From: Pseudomonas sp. LS1212
GTDB taxonomy: Bacteria; Pseudomonadota; Gammaproteobacteria; Pseudomonadales; Pseudomonadaceae
DNA length: 64,000 nucleotides
Assembly: GCF_024741815.1 (NCBI RefSeq)
Contig: NZ_CP102951.1
Span: forward strand, 4,974,001-5,038,000
Direction of reading: 5' to 3'
The notes beneath the pieces are model-generated. The model did not search any database. It worked only from the letters and a program-made list of their open reading frames with translations, and was not told where the DNA came from. Position 1 is the stretch's first letter, and each line of letters begins with the position of its first letter. This document shows, piece after piece, positions 24,286-33,755 of this stretch. The position numbers were made by a program, and so were the translations under genes.

Positions 24286-25614
24286 ATGAGCAAGAAGCTT
24301 TATATCGAAACCCACGGCTGCCAGATGAACGAGTACGACAGCTCGCGCATGGTCGACCTGCTGGGTGAACATCAAGCACTGGAAGTCACTGCCCGCGCAG
24401 AAGACGCCGACGTCATCTTGCTCAACACTTGCTCGATCCGCGAACGCGCCCAGGACCGGGTGTATTCCCAGTTGGGTCGCTGGCGCGAACTCAAGCTCAA
24501 TAAGCCGGAGATGGTCATCGCCGTCGGCGGCTGTGTCGCCAGCCAGGAAGGTGAGGCGATTCGCGATCGCGCGCCCTACGTCGATGTCGTCTTCGGCCCG
24601 CAGACCCTGCACCGCCTGCCGGAAATGATCGACGCCGCGCGCACGACCAAGCTGCCGCAGGTCGACGTTTCCTTCCCGGAAATCGAAAAGTTCGATCACC
24701 TGCCCGAACCGCGCATCGACGGGCCGACGGCCTATGTCTCGGTGATGGAAGGCTGCAGCAAGTACTGCACGTTCTGCGTAGTGCCCTACACCCGTGGCGA
24801 AGAAGTCAGCCGTCCTTTCGACGACGTACTGGCCGAGATCATCCACCTGGCCGAGAACGGCGTACGCGAAGTGACCCTGCTGGGTCAGAACGTCAACGGC
24901 TATCGCGGCCTGACTCACGACGGCCGCCTGGCCGACCTGGCAGAACTGATCCGCGTGGTCGCGGCGGTCGAAGGTATCGAGCGCATTCGCTACACCACGT
25001 CGCACCCGCTGGAATTCTCCGACAGCCTGATCCAGGCCCACGCCGAGGTCCCGGAACTGGTCAAGCACCTGCACTTGCCCGTGCAGTCGGGCTCGGACCG
25101 GGTTCTGGCCGCCATGAAGCGCAATCACACCGTGCTCGAGTACAAGTCCAAGCTGCGCAAGCTCAGGGCCGCCGTACCAGACATCTGCATCAGCTCGGAC
25201 TTCATCGTCGGCTTCCCTGGCGAGACCGAAAAAGATTTCGAGCAGACCATGAAGCTGGTCGCCGACGTCGGCTTCGACTTTTCCTACTCCTTCGTCTACA
25301 GCCAACGCCCGGGCACGCCCGCTGCCGACCTGCCGGACGAAACCCCCGAAGCGCTGAAAAAAGAGCGGCTCGCCGTACTGCAACATCGTCTCAACCAGCA
25401 AGGTTTCGAGATCAGCCGACAAATGGTCGGCAGCGTCCAGCGCATCCTGGTCACCGATTATTCGCGCAAGGATCCCGGCCAGTTGCAGGGCCGCACCGAG
25501 AATAACCGTATTGTCAACTTCAGCTGCGACAATCCCAAGCTGATCGGCCAGTTCGTCGACGTGCACATCGATGCGGCACAACCGCACTCGCTGCGCGGCT
25601 CGCTGGTGCAATGA
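24286..25614 (+). CDS. miaB: tRNA-2-methylthio-N6-dimethylallyladenosine synthase MiaB
   Basis: The protein has 442 residues. The N-terminal MTTase domain has three cluster cysteines (HGCQMNEYD, LLNTCSIRE, GGCVASQEG), the radical-SAM core has the CxxxCxxC motif in GCSKYCTFCVVPYTRG near residue 155, and a TRAM domain closes the protein. It adds the methylthio group to i6A37 of tRNAs reading UNN codons. It is first in a plus-strand series (miaB, phoH, ybeY, corC, lnt); a hairpin separates it from phoH. Confidence 0.96.
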   Translation: MSKKLYIETHGCQMNEYDSSRMVDLLGEHQALEVTARAEDADVILLNTCSIRERAQDRVYSQLGRWRELKLNKPEMVIAVGGCVASQEGEAIRDRAPYVDVVFGPQTLHRLPEMIDAARTTKLPQVDVSFPEIEKFDHLPEPRIDGPTAYVSVMEGCSKYCTFCVVPYTRGEEVSRPFDDVLAEIIHLAENGVREVTLLGQNVNGYRGLTHDGRLADLAELIRVVAAVEGIERIRYTTSHPLEFSDSLIQAHAEVPELVKHLHLPVQSGSDRVLAAMKRNHTVLEYKSKLRKLRAAVPDICISSDFIVGFPGETEKDFEQTMKLVADVGFDFSYSFVYSQRPGTPAADLPDETPEALKKERLAVLQHRLNQQGFEISRQMVGSVQRILVTDYSRKDPGQLQGRTENNRIVNFSCDNPKLIGQFVDVHIDAAQPHSLRGSLVQ

Positions 25615-25624
25615 CCGACCTTGA

Positions 25625-25648
25625 ACCGGGCCTGCAGTCGGGCCCGGT
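25625..25648 (+). terminator. Hairpin between miaB and phoH
   Basis: ACCGGGCC and GGCCCGGT pair perfectly (8 bases) with an eight-base loop, 10 bases after the miaB stop. It is not followed by a T-run, so it may attenuate rather than fully stop transcription. Confidence 0.4.
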
Positions 25649-25739
25649 CACCCCTCATCGCTTAAGAGCTTTCGCGCTCAGGCAGGTGGGGTTATCCTTG
25701 AGTTCATATCCATTGCCGTCGGGCGGCTAAAAAACAACC

Positions 25740-26744
25740 TTGAACGCACCCATAGAACCCCATCGCTTCATTCTCGAGCCCTTTGAGGCTCGCCGCTTCG
25801 CCAATCTTTGCGGGCAGTTCGACGAGCACCTGCGCCTGATCGAACAGCGCCTGGCCATCGAGATCCGCAACCGCGGCAATCAGTTCGAGCTGATTGGCGA
25901 ACCCCAGCACACCACCTCCGCCGAGCACCTGCTCCGACGCCTGTACCGCGAGACCAAGGCCACCGAACTGTCCCCGGACATGGTGCACCTGTTCCTGCAG
26001 GAGTCCGCCGTCGAAGAACTGGAAAACCCGGCTGCCGCAGAAGTCGGCGTAGCCCTGCGTACCCGCAAGGGCATGATTCGCCCGCGCGGGCTGAACCAGC
26101 AGCGTTACGTCAAAGAGATTCTCGGCAACGACATCAACTTCGGCATCGGCCCGGCCGGTACCGGCAAGACCTACCTGGCAGTGGCCTGCGCGGTGGACGC
26201 ATTGGAGCGCGAGCAAGTACGCCGCATCATGCTGGTCCGCCCCGCCGTCGAAGCCGGGGAAAAACTTGGTTTCCTGCCTGGCGACCTGGCCCAGAAGATC
26301 GACCCGTACCTGCGCCCGCTCTACGACGCCCTGTATGAAATGCTGGGCTTCGAGCACGTGGCCAAGCTGATCGAGCGCCAGGTCATCGAAATCGCCCCGC
26401 TGGCCTACATGCGCGGCCGCACGCTCAACAACAGCTTCATCATTCTCGACGAAAGCCAGAACACCACCGTCGAACAGATGAAAATGTTCCTGACCCGGAT
26501 CGGCTTCGGCTCCACCGCCGTGATCACCGGTGACATCACCCAGGTCGACCTGCCCAAGGGCACACGATCGGGCCTGAATCATGTCATCGACGTGCTGAAG
26601 GATGTTCCGGGCATCAGCTTCACCCACTTCAAACCCAAGGACGTGGTTCGCCACCCATTGGTGCAGCGAATCGTGGAAGCCTACGAGCGCTTCGACGCCC
26701 GCACCACCTCAGCCGAGGACGGGGATAGACGCCGCGATGCTTGA
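25740..26744 (+). CDS. PhoH-like ATPase (YbeZ)
   Basis: This 334-residue PhoH-family P-loop protein has Walker A GPAGTGKTYLA near residue 140, a Walker B region IILDESQNTT near residue 236, and TGDITQVDLP. YbeZ acts with YbeY in ribosome/rRNA quality control. The frame is closed by a stop ten bases upstream of the codon at 25740, which is TTG, so translation most likely starts at a TTG with a poor ribosome site, implying low expression. The gene overlaps ybeY by eight bases. Confidence 0.9.
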   Translation: MNAPIEPHRFILEPFEARRFANLCGQFDEHLRLIEQRLAIEIRNRGNQFELIGEPQHTTSAEHLLRRLYRETKATELSPDMVHLFLQESAVEELENPAAAEVGVALRTRKGMIRPRGLNQQRYVKEILGNDINFGIGPAGTGKTYLAVACAVDALEREQVRRIMLVRPAVEAGEKLGFLPGDLAQKIDPYLRPLYDALYEMLGFEHVAKLIERQVIEIAPLAYMRGRTLNNSFIILDESQNTTVEQMKMFLTRIGFGSTAVITGDITQVDLPKGTRSGLNHVIDVLKDVPGISFTHFKPKDVVRHPLVQRIVEAYERFDARTTSAEDGDRRRDA

Positions 26745-27231
26745 GCTTGATCTGCAACGGGCCAGCACCACGCCTGGCCCCAGCGACGGCGACTTTCGCC
26801 GCTGGTGCGAGCTGGCCCTGCGCCAGCGCAGTGCCGACTCGGAGATGACCATTCGCCTGGTCGATGAAGCCGAAGGTCGCGAACTCAACCACACCTACCG
26901 CCACAAGGACTACGCCACAAACGTGTTGTCCTTCCCGGCGGATGTGCCAGACGACATGCTGGATATCCCCCTGCTGGGCGATCTGGTGATTTGCGTCCAG
27001 GTGGTAGAGCGCGAGGCCGCTGAACAAGGCAAGGCGCTGGACGCCCATTGGGCGCACCTGGTCATCCATGGCTGCCTGCACCTGCTGGGCTACGACCACA
27101 TCGAAGACGATGAGGCCGAAGAAATGGAAGCACTGGAACGAACGTTGCTTGCCGAACTGGGTCACCCGGACCCTTACGCCGACGACGAAACCGACACTCC
27201 GATTAATAACAATTTCAAGGATCACGAGTAA
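26737..27231 (+). CDS. ybeY: rRNA maturation endoribonuclease YbeY
   Basis: The protein has 164 residues with the zinc site HGCLHLLGYDH (HxxxHxxxxxH) near residue 115, and the upstream YRHKDYATNVLSFP typical of the family. YbeY matures the 3' end of 16S rRNA and helps remove defective 70S ribosomes. The ATG lies inside the end of phoH, suggesting translational coupling. corC follows after five bases. Confidence 0.95.
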   Translation: MLELDLQRASTTPGPSDGDFRRWCELALRQRSADSEMTIRLVDEAEGRELNHTYRHKDYATNVLSFPADVPDDMLDIPLLGDLVICVQVVEREAAEQGKALDAHWAHLVIHGCLHLLGYDHIEDDEAEEMEALERTLLAELGHPDPYADDETDTPINNNFKDHE

Positions 27232-27236
27232 GCGCC

Positions 27237-28076
27237 ATGAGCGAAGACCGATCGAGCAACGGGCAGAAGTCCTGGCTGGGAAAAATCACCCAGGCTTTTG
27301 CCCATGAGCCGAAAAACCGCCAGGAGCTTCTCGAGCTGCTGCGCGAAGCCCACCAGAACAAATTGCTCGACAGCGAAGCACTGACCATTGTCGAAGGCGC
27401 CATTCAGGTTGCAGACCTGCAGGTTCGCGACATCATGGTCCCGCGTTCACAGATGATGAGCATCAAGTCGACGCAAACACCCCGCGAGTTCCTGCCGGCG
27501 GTGATCGACGCCGCGCATTCGCGCTATCCGGTGATCGGCGAAAGCCACGACGATGTTCTGGGCGTGCTGCTGGCCAAGGATTTGCTGCCGCTGATCCTCA
27601 AGGAGAACGGCGACAACTTCAACCTCAAGGATTTGCTGCGCCCGGCAACCTTCGTGCCCGAATCCAAGCGCCTCAACGTGCTGCTGCGTGAATTTCGCGC
27701 CAACCATAACCACATGGCCATCGTCATCGACGAATATGGCGGCGTGGCAGGCCTGGTCACCATCGAGGACGTACTGGAGCAGATCGTCGGCGACATCGAG
27801 GATGAGCATGACGTCGAGGAAGACAGCTACATCAAGCCGTTGCCCAGCGGCGACTTCCTGATCAAGGCACTGACCCCGATCCAGAACTTCAACGAGTTCT
27901 TCGACTGCGAGTTTTCCGACGACGAGTTCGACACCGTCGGCGGGCTGGTCATGAGCGCATTCGGGCATTTGCCCAAACGCAACGAGACCACTGAAATCGG
28001 CGCTTACCGATTCCGGATTCTCAACGCCGATAGCCGCCGGATACACTTGCTGCGCCTGACACCTATTTCTCGTTAA
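27237..28076 (+). CDS. corC: CorC/HlyC family CBS-domain protein
   Basis: The soluble protein of 279 residues has two CBS domains (about 65-190; VRDIMVPRSQMMSI and HNHMAIVIDEYGGVAGLVTIED are read in parts as DIMVPRSQM and VIDEYGGVAGLVTIED) and a C-terminal CorC_HlyC/TerC-associated domain. CorC is linked to magnesium and cobalt efflux. It is placed between ybeY and lnt as in many gammaproteobacteria, with short gaps that suggest one operon. Confidence 0.93.
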   Translation: MSEDRSSNGQKSWLGKITQAFAHEPKNRQELLELLREAHQNKLLDSEALTIVEGAIQVADLQVRDIMVPRSQMMSIKSTQTPREFLPAVIDAAHSRYPVIGESHDDVLGVLLAKDLLPLILKENGDNFNLKDLLRPATFVPESKRLNVLLREFRANHNHMAIVIDEYGGVAGLVTIEDVLEQIVGDIEDEHDVEEDSYIKPLPSGDFLIKALTPIQNFNEFFDCEFSDDEFDTVGGLVMSAFGHLPKRNETTEIGAYRFRILNADSRRIHLLRLTPISR

Positions 28077-28096
28077 GATTTGCGTTAAGGATAACC

Positions 28097-29614
28097 ATGC
28101 GTTGGATCACCCGCCCCGGCTGGCCCGGTAACCTGCTGGCCGTGGCGGCCGGCGCAATCACCACCCTGGCACTGGCGCCATTCGATATCTGGCCACTGGC
28201 CTTGCTCTCGCTGGCTATTTTCTACCTGGGGCTACGCGACCTGACGCCACGCCAGGCTCTGGGCCGAGGCTGGTGTTACGGGTTCGGCACCTTTTCTGCC
28301 GGCACCAGCTGGATCTACGTCAGCATTCACACCTATGGCGGCGCCTCTGCCCTGCTTGCGGGCTTCCTGATGCTGGCATTCATTGCTGCCATCGCCTTTT
28401 TCTTCGCCCTGCCCGCCTGGCTCTGGGCTCGCTGGGTTCGCCGCAACGAAGCACCGCTTGCCGACGCCCTGGCCTTCGCTGCCTTGTGGCTGGCGCAAGA
28501 AGCCTTTCGCGGCTGGTTCCTGACCGGTTTCCCGTGGCTCTATGCCGGTTACAGCCAGCTCGATGGCCCGCTGGCCGGGCTTGCGCCGCTCGGTGGCATG
28601 TGGCTGATCTCCTTCAGCCTGGCATTGACCGCGGCCCTGCTGTGCAACCTGCATCGACTGACCGCGCGCAAGAGCTTTCTTGCCGCAGGCATGGTCCTTC
28701 TTCTGGCGCCATGGGCCATCGGCTTGAGCCTCAAGGGGCATGCCTGGACCAGCCCGTCGGGCGCCCCCCTGAAAGTCGCGGCAATCCAGGGCAACGTCGA
28801 GCAGAGTCTGAAATGGGACCCGGAGCACCTGAATGCGCAACTGGCCCTGTACCGGGACATGACCTTGACTTCGAAACAGGCCGACTTGATCGTCTGGCCG
28901 GAAACCGCCGTTCCGTACCTGAAAGAATCCGCCCAGGGCTACCTGGACATGATGGGCAACTTCGCCAGTGACCGCCGGGCAGCATTGATTACCGGCGTCC
29001 CGGTGCGAGAAGTGGTTCACGACCAGAAGCGCTACTACAACGGCATTACGGTAACGGGCGAAGGTGACGGCACGTACCTCAAGCAAAAGCTGGTGCCTTT
29101 TGGCGAATACGTTCCGCTGCAGGATCTGCTGCGCGGCCTGATCGCCTTCTTCGACCTGCCGATGTCGGATTTCGCGCGCGGCCCGGCGGACCAGCCCATG
29201 CTCCAGGCCAAGGGTTATCAAATCGCACCCTACATCTGCTACGAAGTGGTTTACCCGGAGTTCGCCGCCAGCCTTGCCGCGCGCAGCGACCTGCTGCTGA
29301 CCATCAGCAACGACACCTGGTTCGGCACCTCGATCGGCCCGCTGCAACATCTGCAGATGGCCCAGATGCGCGCCCTGGAGGCCGGCCGCTGGATGATTCG
29401 CGCCACCAACAATGGCGTGACCGGCCTGATCGATCCTTTCGGCAAAATCACGGTGCAAATTCCGCAGTTCGAACGCGGCATTCTCTACGGCGAAGTCGTG
29501 CCCATGCACGACCTCACACCGTATCTGCAATGGCGCTCCTGGCCGCTGATCATTCTCAGCACACTGCTGCTGGGCTGGGCCCTGCTGGCCAGCCGCATCG
29601 CCAAGACGGTCTGA
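28097..29614 (+). CDS. lnt: Apolipoprotein N-acyltransferase Lnt
   Basis: The 505-residue inner-membrane protein has about seven N-terminal helices (residues 10-220) and a periplasmic nitrilase-like domain. The catalytic triad is visible: Glu in IVWPETAVPYL, Lys in YLKQKLVPFGEYVPL and Cys in APYICYEVVYPEF. Lnt adds the third acyl chain to the N-terminal cysteine of lipoproteins, of which this window encodes several (LptE, RlpA, the MltB-like enzyme and the MORN protease). Confidence 0.96.
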   Translation: MRWITRPGWPGNLLAVAAGAITTLALAPFDIWPLALLSLAIFYLGLRDLTPRQALGRGWCYGFGTFSAGTSWIYVSIHTYGGASALLAGFLMLAFIAAIAFFFALPAWLWARWVRRNEAPLADALAFAALWLAQEAFRGWFLTGFPWLYAGYSQLDGPLAGLAPLGGMWLISFSLALTAALLCNLHRLTARKSFLAAGMVLLLAPWAIGLSLKGHAWTSPSGAPLKVAAIQGNVEQSLKWDPEHLNAQLALYRDMTLTSKQADLIVWPETAVPYLKESAQGYLDMMGNFASDRRAALITGVPVREVVHDQKRYYNGITVTGEGDGTYLKQKLVPFGEYVPLQDLLRGLIAFFDLPMSDFARGPADQPMLQAKGYQIAPYICYEVVYPEFAASLAARSDLLLTISNDTWFGTSIGPLQHLQMAQMRALEAGRWMIRATNNGVTGLIDPFGKITVQIPQFERGILYGEVVPMHDLTPYLQWRSWPLIILSTLLLGWALLASRIAKTV

Positions 29615-29616
29615 CG

Positions 29617-30381
29617 TCAGCGATAGAACAGCCGGTAACCGAGCAGGCCAACCGCTTCATTGAGCAGTTGGCCGCTCTGCCACATGGCCTGACTCTCTGG
29701 CATCCAGCCACCGAACGGCCGCGCCTTGTCGACCCCGAGAAAACCCACGGGGGCGGGAACCACGGCAAAGCCCGCCTGCTCGAAACTCCAGCGTGAACGC
29801 TGCATATGCCAGGCCTGGGTCACCACGACCACGCGCTTGATACCCTGCGGCAGCAACAGCGCTGCACTCAGCTGGGCGTTTTCCCAGGTGGTGCGGCTCT
29901 GCTCTTCTTTCCAGCGCACATTCACCCCGAAATCGTTGTGCAAGGACACCGCCATGACCTCGGCCTCACTGGGCGGCAGCCCGAAGTGCAAACCGCCCGT
30001 CGTGAGCACCGGCAAGCCGGAAGCCTTGGCCAGACGCGCGGCATAGCGCATCCGCTCCATGGCAATGACCGACGGCTGGTCAACACCGCCCCAGGCCGGG
30101 TCGGCGCGTTCGCGCCCAGCTCCCAGTACGACAATGGCATCGGCCTGTTGCGCAAGGGCCGCCCACTGGCTCTCTGCCAACGCAGGCTCGGTCTCCAGAC
30201 GCTTGGCCGCCGTCTCCACGGTAATCGGCAGGCTCATGAGCCATAGCCCGCCAAGACCGAGTACAAAGCACAGGGCGGACAGCCGCGGCCAGGAGCGCCG
30301 CAACCACCAGGCAACGAGCAGCAGCAGGAATAAACCGCCTGGTGGCAGGAGCAATTGTTTTAAAAAGTAACGAACAGGCAT
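29617..30381 (-). CDS. YdcF/DUF218 membrane protein
   Basis: The protein has 254 residues with two N-terminal membrane helices (LLLPPGGLFLLLLVAWW and LSALCFVLGLGGLWLMSLP), followed by a DUF218 domain with DAIVVLGAGRER near residue 85, a central TTGGLHFGLPPSEAE, and the conserved VVVTQAWHMQRSRW near residue 190. DUF218 proteins such as YdcF and SanA/ElyC are tied to envelope barrier function. It converges on lnt with two bases between the stops. The ATG at 30381 is chosen because it directly precedes the first helix. Confidence 0.85.
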   Translation of the reverse strand: MPVRYFLKQLLLPPGGLFLLLLVAWWLRRSWPRLSALCFVLGLGGLWLMSLPITVETAAKRLETEPALAESQWAALAQQADAIVVLGAGRERADPAWGGVDQPSVIAMERMRYAARLAKASGLPVLTTGGLHFGLPPSEAEVMAVSLHNDFGVNVRWKEEQSRTTWENAQLSAALLLPQGIKRVVVVTQAWHMQRSRWSFEQAGFAVVPAPVGFLGVDKARPFGGWMPESQAMWQSGQLLNEAVGLLGYRLFYR

Positions 30382-30508
30382 CGGGCATCTCCATGAATGC
30401 CCGAAGCCTAAGGGGATTGACGCTCGGCAACAATATCCGCAGGCCGCTCGTTTGATAGCGCATGATGGAATCAATGCGCTGGGGCCTGCACCTGACTCAT
30501 TTCAAAGG

Positions 30509-30826
30509 TTATTTGAATTGCAGCGCTTTGGATTTCGCCGTGGTTTTTTTTGAAGTCTTGTCTTTCAGCCAGACAATCCTGGCCGAATGATGCGACTCTG
30601 TTTGCTCCTGAGCACCGGAGCTTCCATGCCCTCCTACCGGATTGGAAACCAGATAGGCGTTGATCAATTCGAATTCAGCGCGGCTCAGGCCACGTAACTC
30701 CAATTCAGCAGGCATTTCATCTCGTAATCGAACCGCTGTTCTGGCGACATCCAAGGCTAACCCCAGACGGTCGATCAGCCGTTCGAACAACTCCGGCTTC
30801 ATTGCTTTCAGCTGCGACTCTGCCAT
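30509..30826 (-). CDS. Hypothetical protein with lysine-rich tail
   Basis: This 105-residue soluble protein has no family I recognise. The first 65 residues are predicted mostly helical (MKPELFERLIDRLGLALDVA and the LSRAEFELINAYLVSNPVGG region), then a Gly/Ser/Gln linker and a strongly basic C-terminus (KDKTSKKTTAKSKALQFK) that could bind nucleic acid. It is between the YdcF-like gene and leuS, reading away from leuS. Codon use looks like the neighbours, supporting a real gene. Confidence 0.6.
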   Translation of the reverse strand: MAESQLKAMKPELFERLIDRLGLALDVARTAVRLRDEMPAELELRGLSRAEFELINAYLVSNPVGGHGSSGAQEQTESHHSARIVWLKDKTSKKTTAKSKALQFK

Positions 30827-31073
30827 CCGCTCACCTCATCGAAGATAAAACATACTCCCCACACATGAGCTTAGCGCTGCCCGCAAAACCAGCTGGATGC
30901 CGCGACCAACGGATGCGCCGGGCCTTGCGAGGCCAACCTGACGCAATCAGGGTTTCCCTCGATAGAGGGGGGTCATGTATGCTACTGCGTTGATTGTTTG
31001 TCACCCTATTGCCGTGCGCAGCGGATTTCACGCTGCCTGGATAAGGTCACCCATTTCTCAGCGCAAAGTAGCC

Positions 31074-33680
31074 ATGCACGAACTCTATCAGCCCCGCGAA
31101 ATCGAAGCCGCCGCCCAGTCGTTCTGGGACGAGCAAAAGTCCTTTGAAGTAAGTGAACAGCCTGGCAAGGACACCTACTACTGCCTGTCTATGTTCCCCT
31201 ACCCCAGCGGCAAGCTACACATGGGGCACGTGCGCAACTACACCATTGGCGACGTGATTGCCCGCTACCAGCGCATGCACGGCAAGAATGTCCTGCAGCC
31301 CATGGGCTGGGACGCCTTCGGCATGCCGGCCGAGAACGCCGCGATGAAAAACAACGTCGCACCGGCCAAGTGGACCTACGAAAACATCGCCTACATGAAG
31401 AACCAGCTCAAAAGCCTGGGCCTGGGCGTGGACTGGTCGCGCGAAGTCACCACCTGCAAGCCCGATTACTACCGCTGGGAACAATGGCTGTTCACTCGCC
31501 TGTTCGAAAAAGGCGTGATCTACCGCAAGAACGGCACCGTGAACTGGGACCCGGTCGACCAGACCGTACTGGCCAACGAGCAGGTCATCGATGGCCGTGG
31601 CTGGCGCTCGGGCGCGCTGATCGAAAAGCGCGAAATCCCGATGTACTACTTCAAGATCACCGCTTACGCGGATGAACTGCTGACCAGCCTCGACGATTTG
31701 CCGGGCTGGCCCGAGCAGGTCAAGACCATGCAACGCAACTGGATCGGCAAATCCCGTGGCATGGAAGTGCAATTCCCCTACGACCAGGCCTCCATCGGCG
31801 AAGCCGGCGTATTGAAAGTCTTCACCACCCGTCCGGACACCCTGATGGGCGCGACCTACGTCGCCGTTGCCGCCGAACACCATCTGGCAACGCTGGCAGC
31901 GCAGGACAATCCTGAGCTGCAAGCGTTCATCCATGAGTGCAAGAGCGGCAGCGTGGCAGAAGCCGACGTCGCCACCCAGGAGAAAAAAGGCCTGCCGACG
32001 TCGCTGTTCGTCGAGCACCCGTTGACCGGTGAGAAGCTGCCGGTGTGGGTCGCCAACTACGTCCTGATGCATTACGGCGATGGCGCCGTGATGGCTGTTC
32101 CGGCTCACGACGAACGCGATTACGAGTTCGCCCACAAGTACAACCTGCCGATCAAGAACGTGATTCGCACCAGCGCGGGCGACGAAACCCCTGCTCCGTG
32201 GCAGGACGCCTACGGCGAATACGGCCAGCTGATCAATTCCGGTGAGTACGACGGCCTGGACTTTGCCGGTGCGTTCGATGCCATCGAAGTCGCCCTGCTG
32301 AAAAAAAACCTCGGCGCATCGCGCACCCAGTTCCGCCTGCGCGACTGGGGCATCAGCCGCCAACGCTATTGGGGCTGCCCGATCCCGATCATCCACTGCG
32401 ACACCTGCGGCGATGTACCGGTACCGGAAGACCAACTGCCCGTGGTTCTGCCCGAAGACGTGGTACCGGACGGCGCCGGCTCGCCGCTGGCGCGCATGCC
32501 CGAGTTCTACGAGTGCAGCTGCCCGAAATGCGGCGCGCCTGCCAAGCGTGAAACCGACACCATGGACACCTTCGTCGAGTCCTCGTGGTACTACGCCCGT
32601 TACGCCTCGCCGCGCTACGAAGGCGGCCTGGTCGACCCGGCTGCAGCCAACCACTGGCTGCCGGTCGACCAGTACATCGGCGGTATCGAACACGCGATCC
32701 TGCACCTGCTTTACGCGCGCTTCTTCCACAAGCTGATGCGCGACGAAGGCCTGGTCAACTCCGACGAGCCGTTCAAGAACCTGCTGACCCAAGGCATGGT
32801 CATCGCCGAGACTTACTACCGTCTCGAAGCCAACGGCGGCAAGACCTGGTTCAACCCGGCGGATGTGGAGCTGGTGCGTGACAGCAAAGCCAAGATCATC
32901 AGCGCCAAATTGATCAGCGACGGCCTGCCCGTCGAGATCGGTGGCACCGAGAAAATGGCCAAGTCGAAAAACAACGGCGTCGACCCGCAATCGATGATCG
33001 ATCAGTACGGTGCCGACACCTGCCGTCTGTTCATGATGTTCGCCTCGCCGCCTGACATGAGCCTGGAATGGTCCGACTCCGGTGTCGAAGGCTCCCATCG
33101 CTTCCTCAAGCGCGTCTGGCGCCTGGCGCACGCCCATGTTGGCCAGGGCTTGCCTGGCACGCTGGACATCGCCGCACTCGACGACGATCAGAAAGCCATT
33201 CGTCGCGCCATCCACCTGGCCATCAAGCAGGCCAGCCAGGATGTCGGCCAGCACCACAAGTTCAACACCGCCATCGCCCAGGTAATGACCTTGATGAACG
33301 TGCTGGAAAAGGCGCCTCAGGCCAATACCCAGGACCGCGCATTGCTGCAGGAAGGCCTGGAAACCGTGGCCCTGTTGCTGGCACCGATCACCCCGCACAT
33401 CAGCCATGAATTGTGGAAGCAGCTGGGTCACCCTGGCGCCGTGATCGACGCAGGCTGGCCGACACTGGACGAAACCGCACTGGTGCAGGACAGCATCCAG
33501 CTGGTGATCCAGGTCAACGGCAAGCTGCGTGGCCAGATCGACATGCCGGCCAGCGCCAGCCGCGAGGACGTCGAAGCGGCCGCTCGGACCAACGAGAACG
33601 TGCTGCGCTTCACCGAAGGCCTGACGATCCGCAAGGTCATCGTCGTGCCCGGCAAGCTGGTCAATATTGTCGCCAACTGA
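31074..33680 (+). CDS. leuS: Leucyl-tRNA synthetase
   Basis: The 868-residue class I synthetase has the HIGH-type motif PYPSGKLHMGHVRNY near residue 45, the CP1 editing domain with TTRPDTLMGATYVAVAAEH near residue 250, the KMSKS-type motif EKMAKSKNNG near residue 625, and the C-terminal anticodon-binding and leucine-specific regions. It charges tRNA-Leu and edits mischarged norvaline/isoleucine. The ATG at 31074 begins the conserved MHELYQPREIE; the upstream open frame is non-coding leader. It is followed by lptE and holA. Confidence 0.97.
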   Translation: MHELYQPREIEAAAQSFWDEQKSFEVSEQPGKDTYYCLSMFPYPSGKLHMGHVRNYTIGDVIARYQRMHGKNVLQPMGWDAFGMPAENAAMKNNVAPAKWTYENIAYMKNQLKSLGLGVDWSREVTTCKPDYYRWEQWLFTRLFEKGVIYRKNGTVNWDPVDQTVLANEQVIDGRGWRSGALIEKREIPMYYFKITAYADELLTSLDDLPGWPEQVKTMQRNWIGKSRGMEVQFPYDQASIGEAGVLKVFTTRPDTLMGATYVAVAAEHHLATLAAQDNPELQAFIHECKSGSVAEADVATQEKKGLPTSLFVEHPLTGEKLPVWVANYVLMHYGDGAVMAVPAHDERDYEFAHKYNLPIKNVIRTSAGDETPAPWQDAYGEYGQLINSGEYDGLDFAGAFDAIEVALLKKNLGASRTQFRLRDWGISRQRYWGCPIPIIHCDTCGDVPVPEDQLPVVLPEDVVPDGAGSPLARMPEFYECSCPKCGAPAKRETDTMDTFVESSWYYARYASPRYEGGLVDPAAANHWLPVDQYIGGIEHAILHLLYARFFHKLMRDEGLVNSDEPFKNLLTQGMVIAETYYRLEANGGKTWFNPADVELVRDSKAKIISAKLISDGLPVEIGGTEKMAKSKNNGVDPQSMIDQYGADTCRLFMMFASPPDMSLEWSDSGVEGSHRFLKRVWRLAHAHVGQGLPGTLDIAALDDDQKAIRRAIHLAIKQASQDVGQHHKFNTAIAQVMTLMNVLEKAPQANTQDRALLQEGLETVALLLAPITPHISHELWKQLGHPGAVIDAGWPTLDETALVQDSIQLVIQVNGKLRGQIDMPASASREDVEAAARTNENVLRFTEGLTIRKVIVVPGKLVNIVAN

Positions 33681-33688
33681 TCACAGCG

Positions 33689-33713
33689 AGCGCCCGGACA
33701 TCCTCCGGGCGCT
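33689..33713 (+). terminator. GC-rich hairpin after leuS
   Basis: AGCGCCCGGA and TCCGGGCGCT form a perfect 10-base stem eight bases after the leuS stop. There is no T-run behind it. It may protect the leuS mRNA end or partly terminate before lptE. Confidence 0.45.
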
Positions 33714-33755
33714 GCGCAATCAGTCGGCCCACAAGGTTTCAAGGGAGCATCAAAC

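Noticed and set aside
31215..33431. Minus-strand open frame of 738 codons opposite leuS
   Set aside because: The full length is antisense to a certain gene; the codon phase mirrors leuS and no motif is seen.
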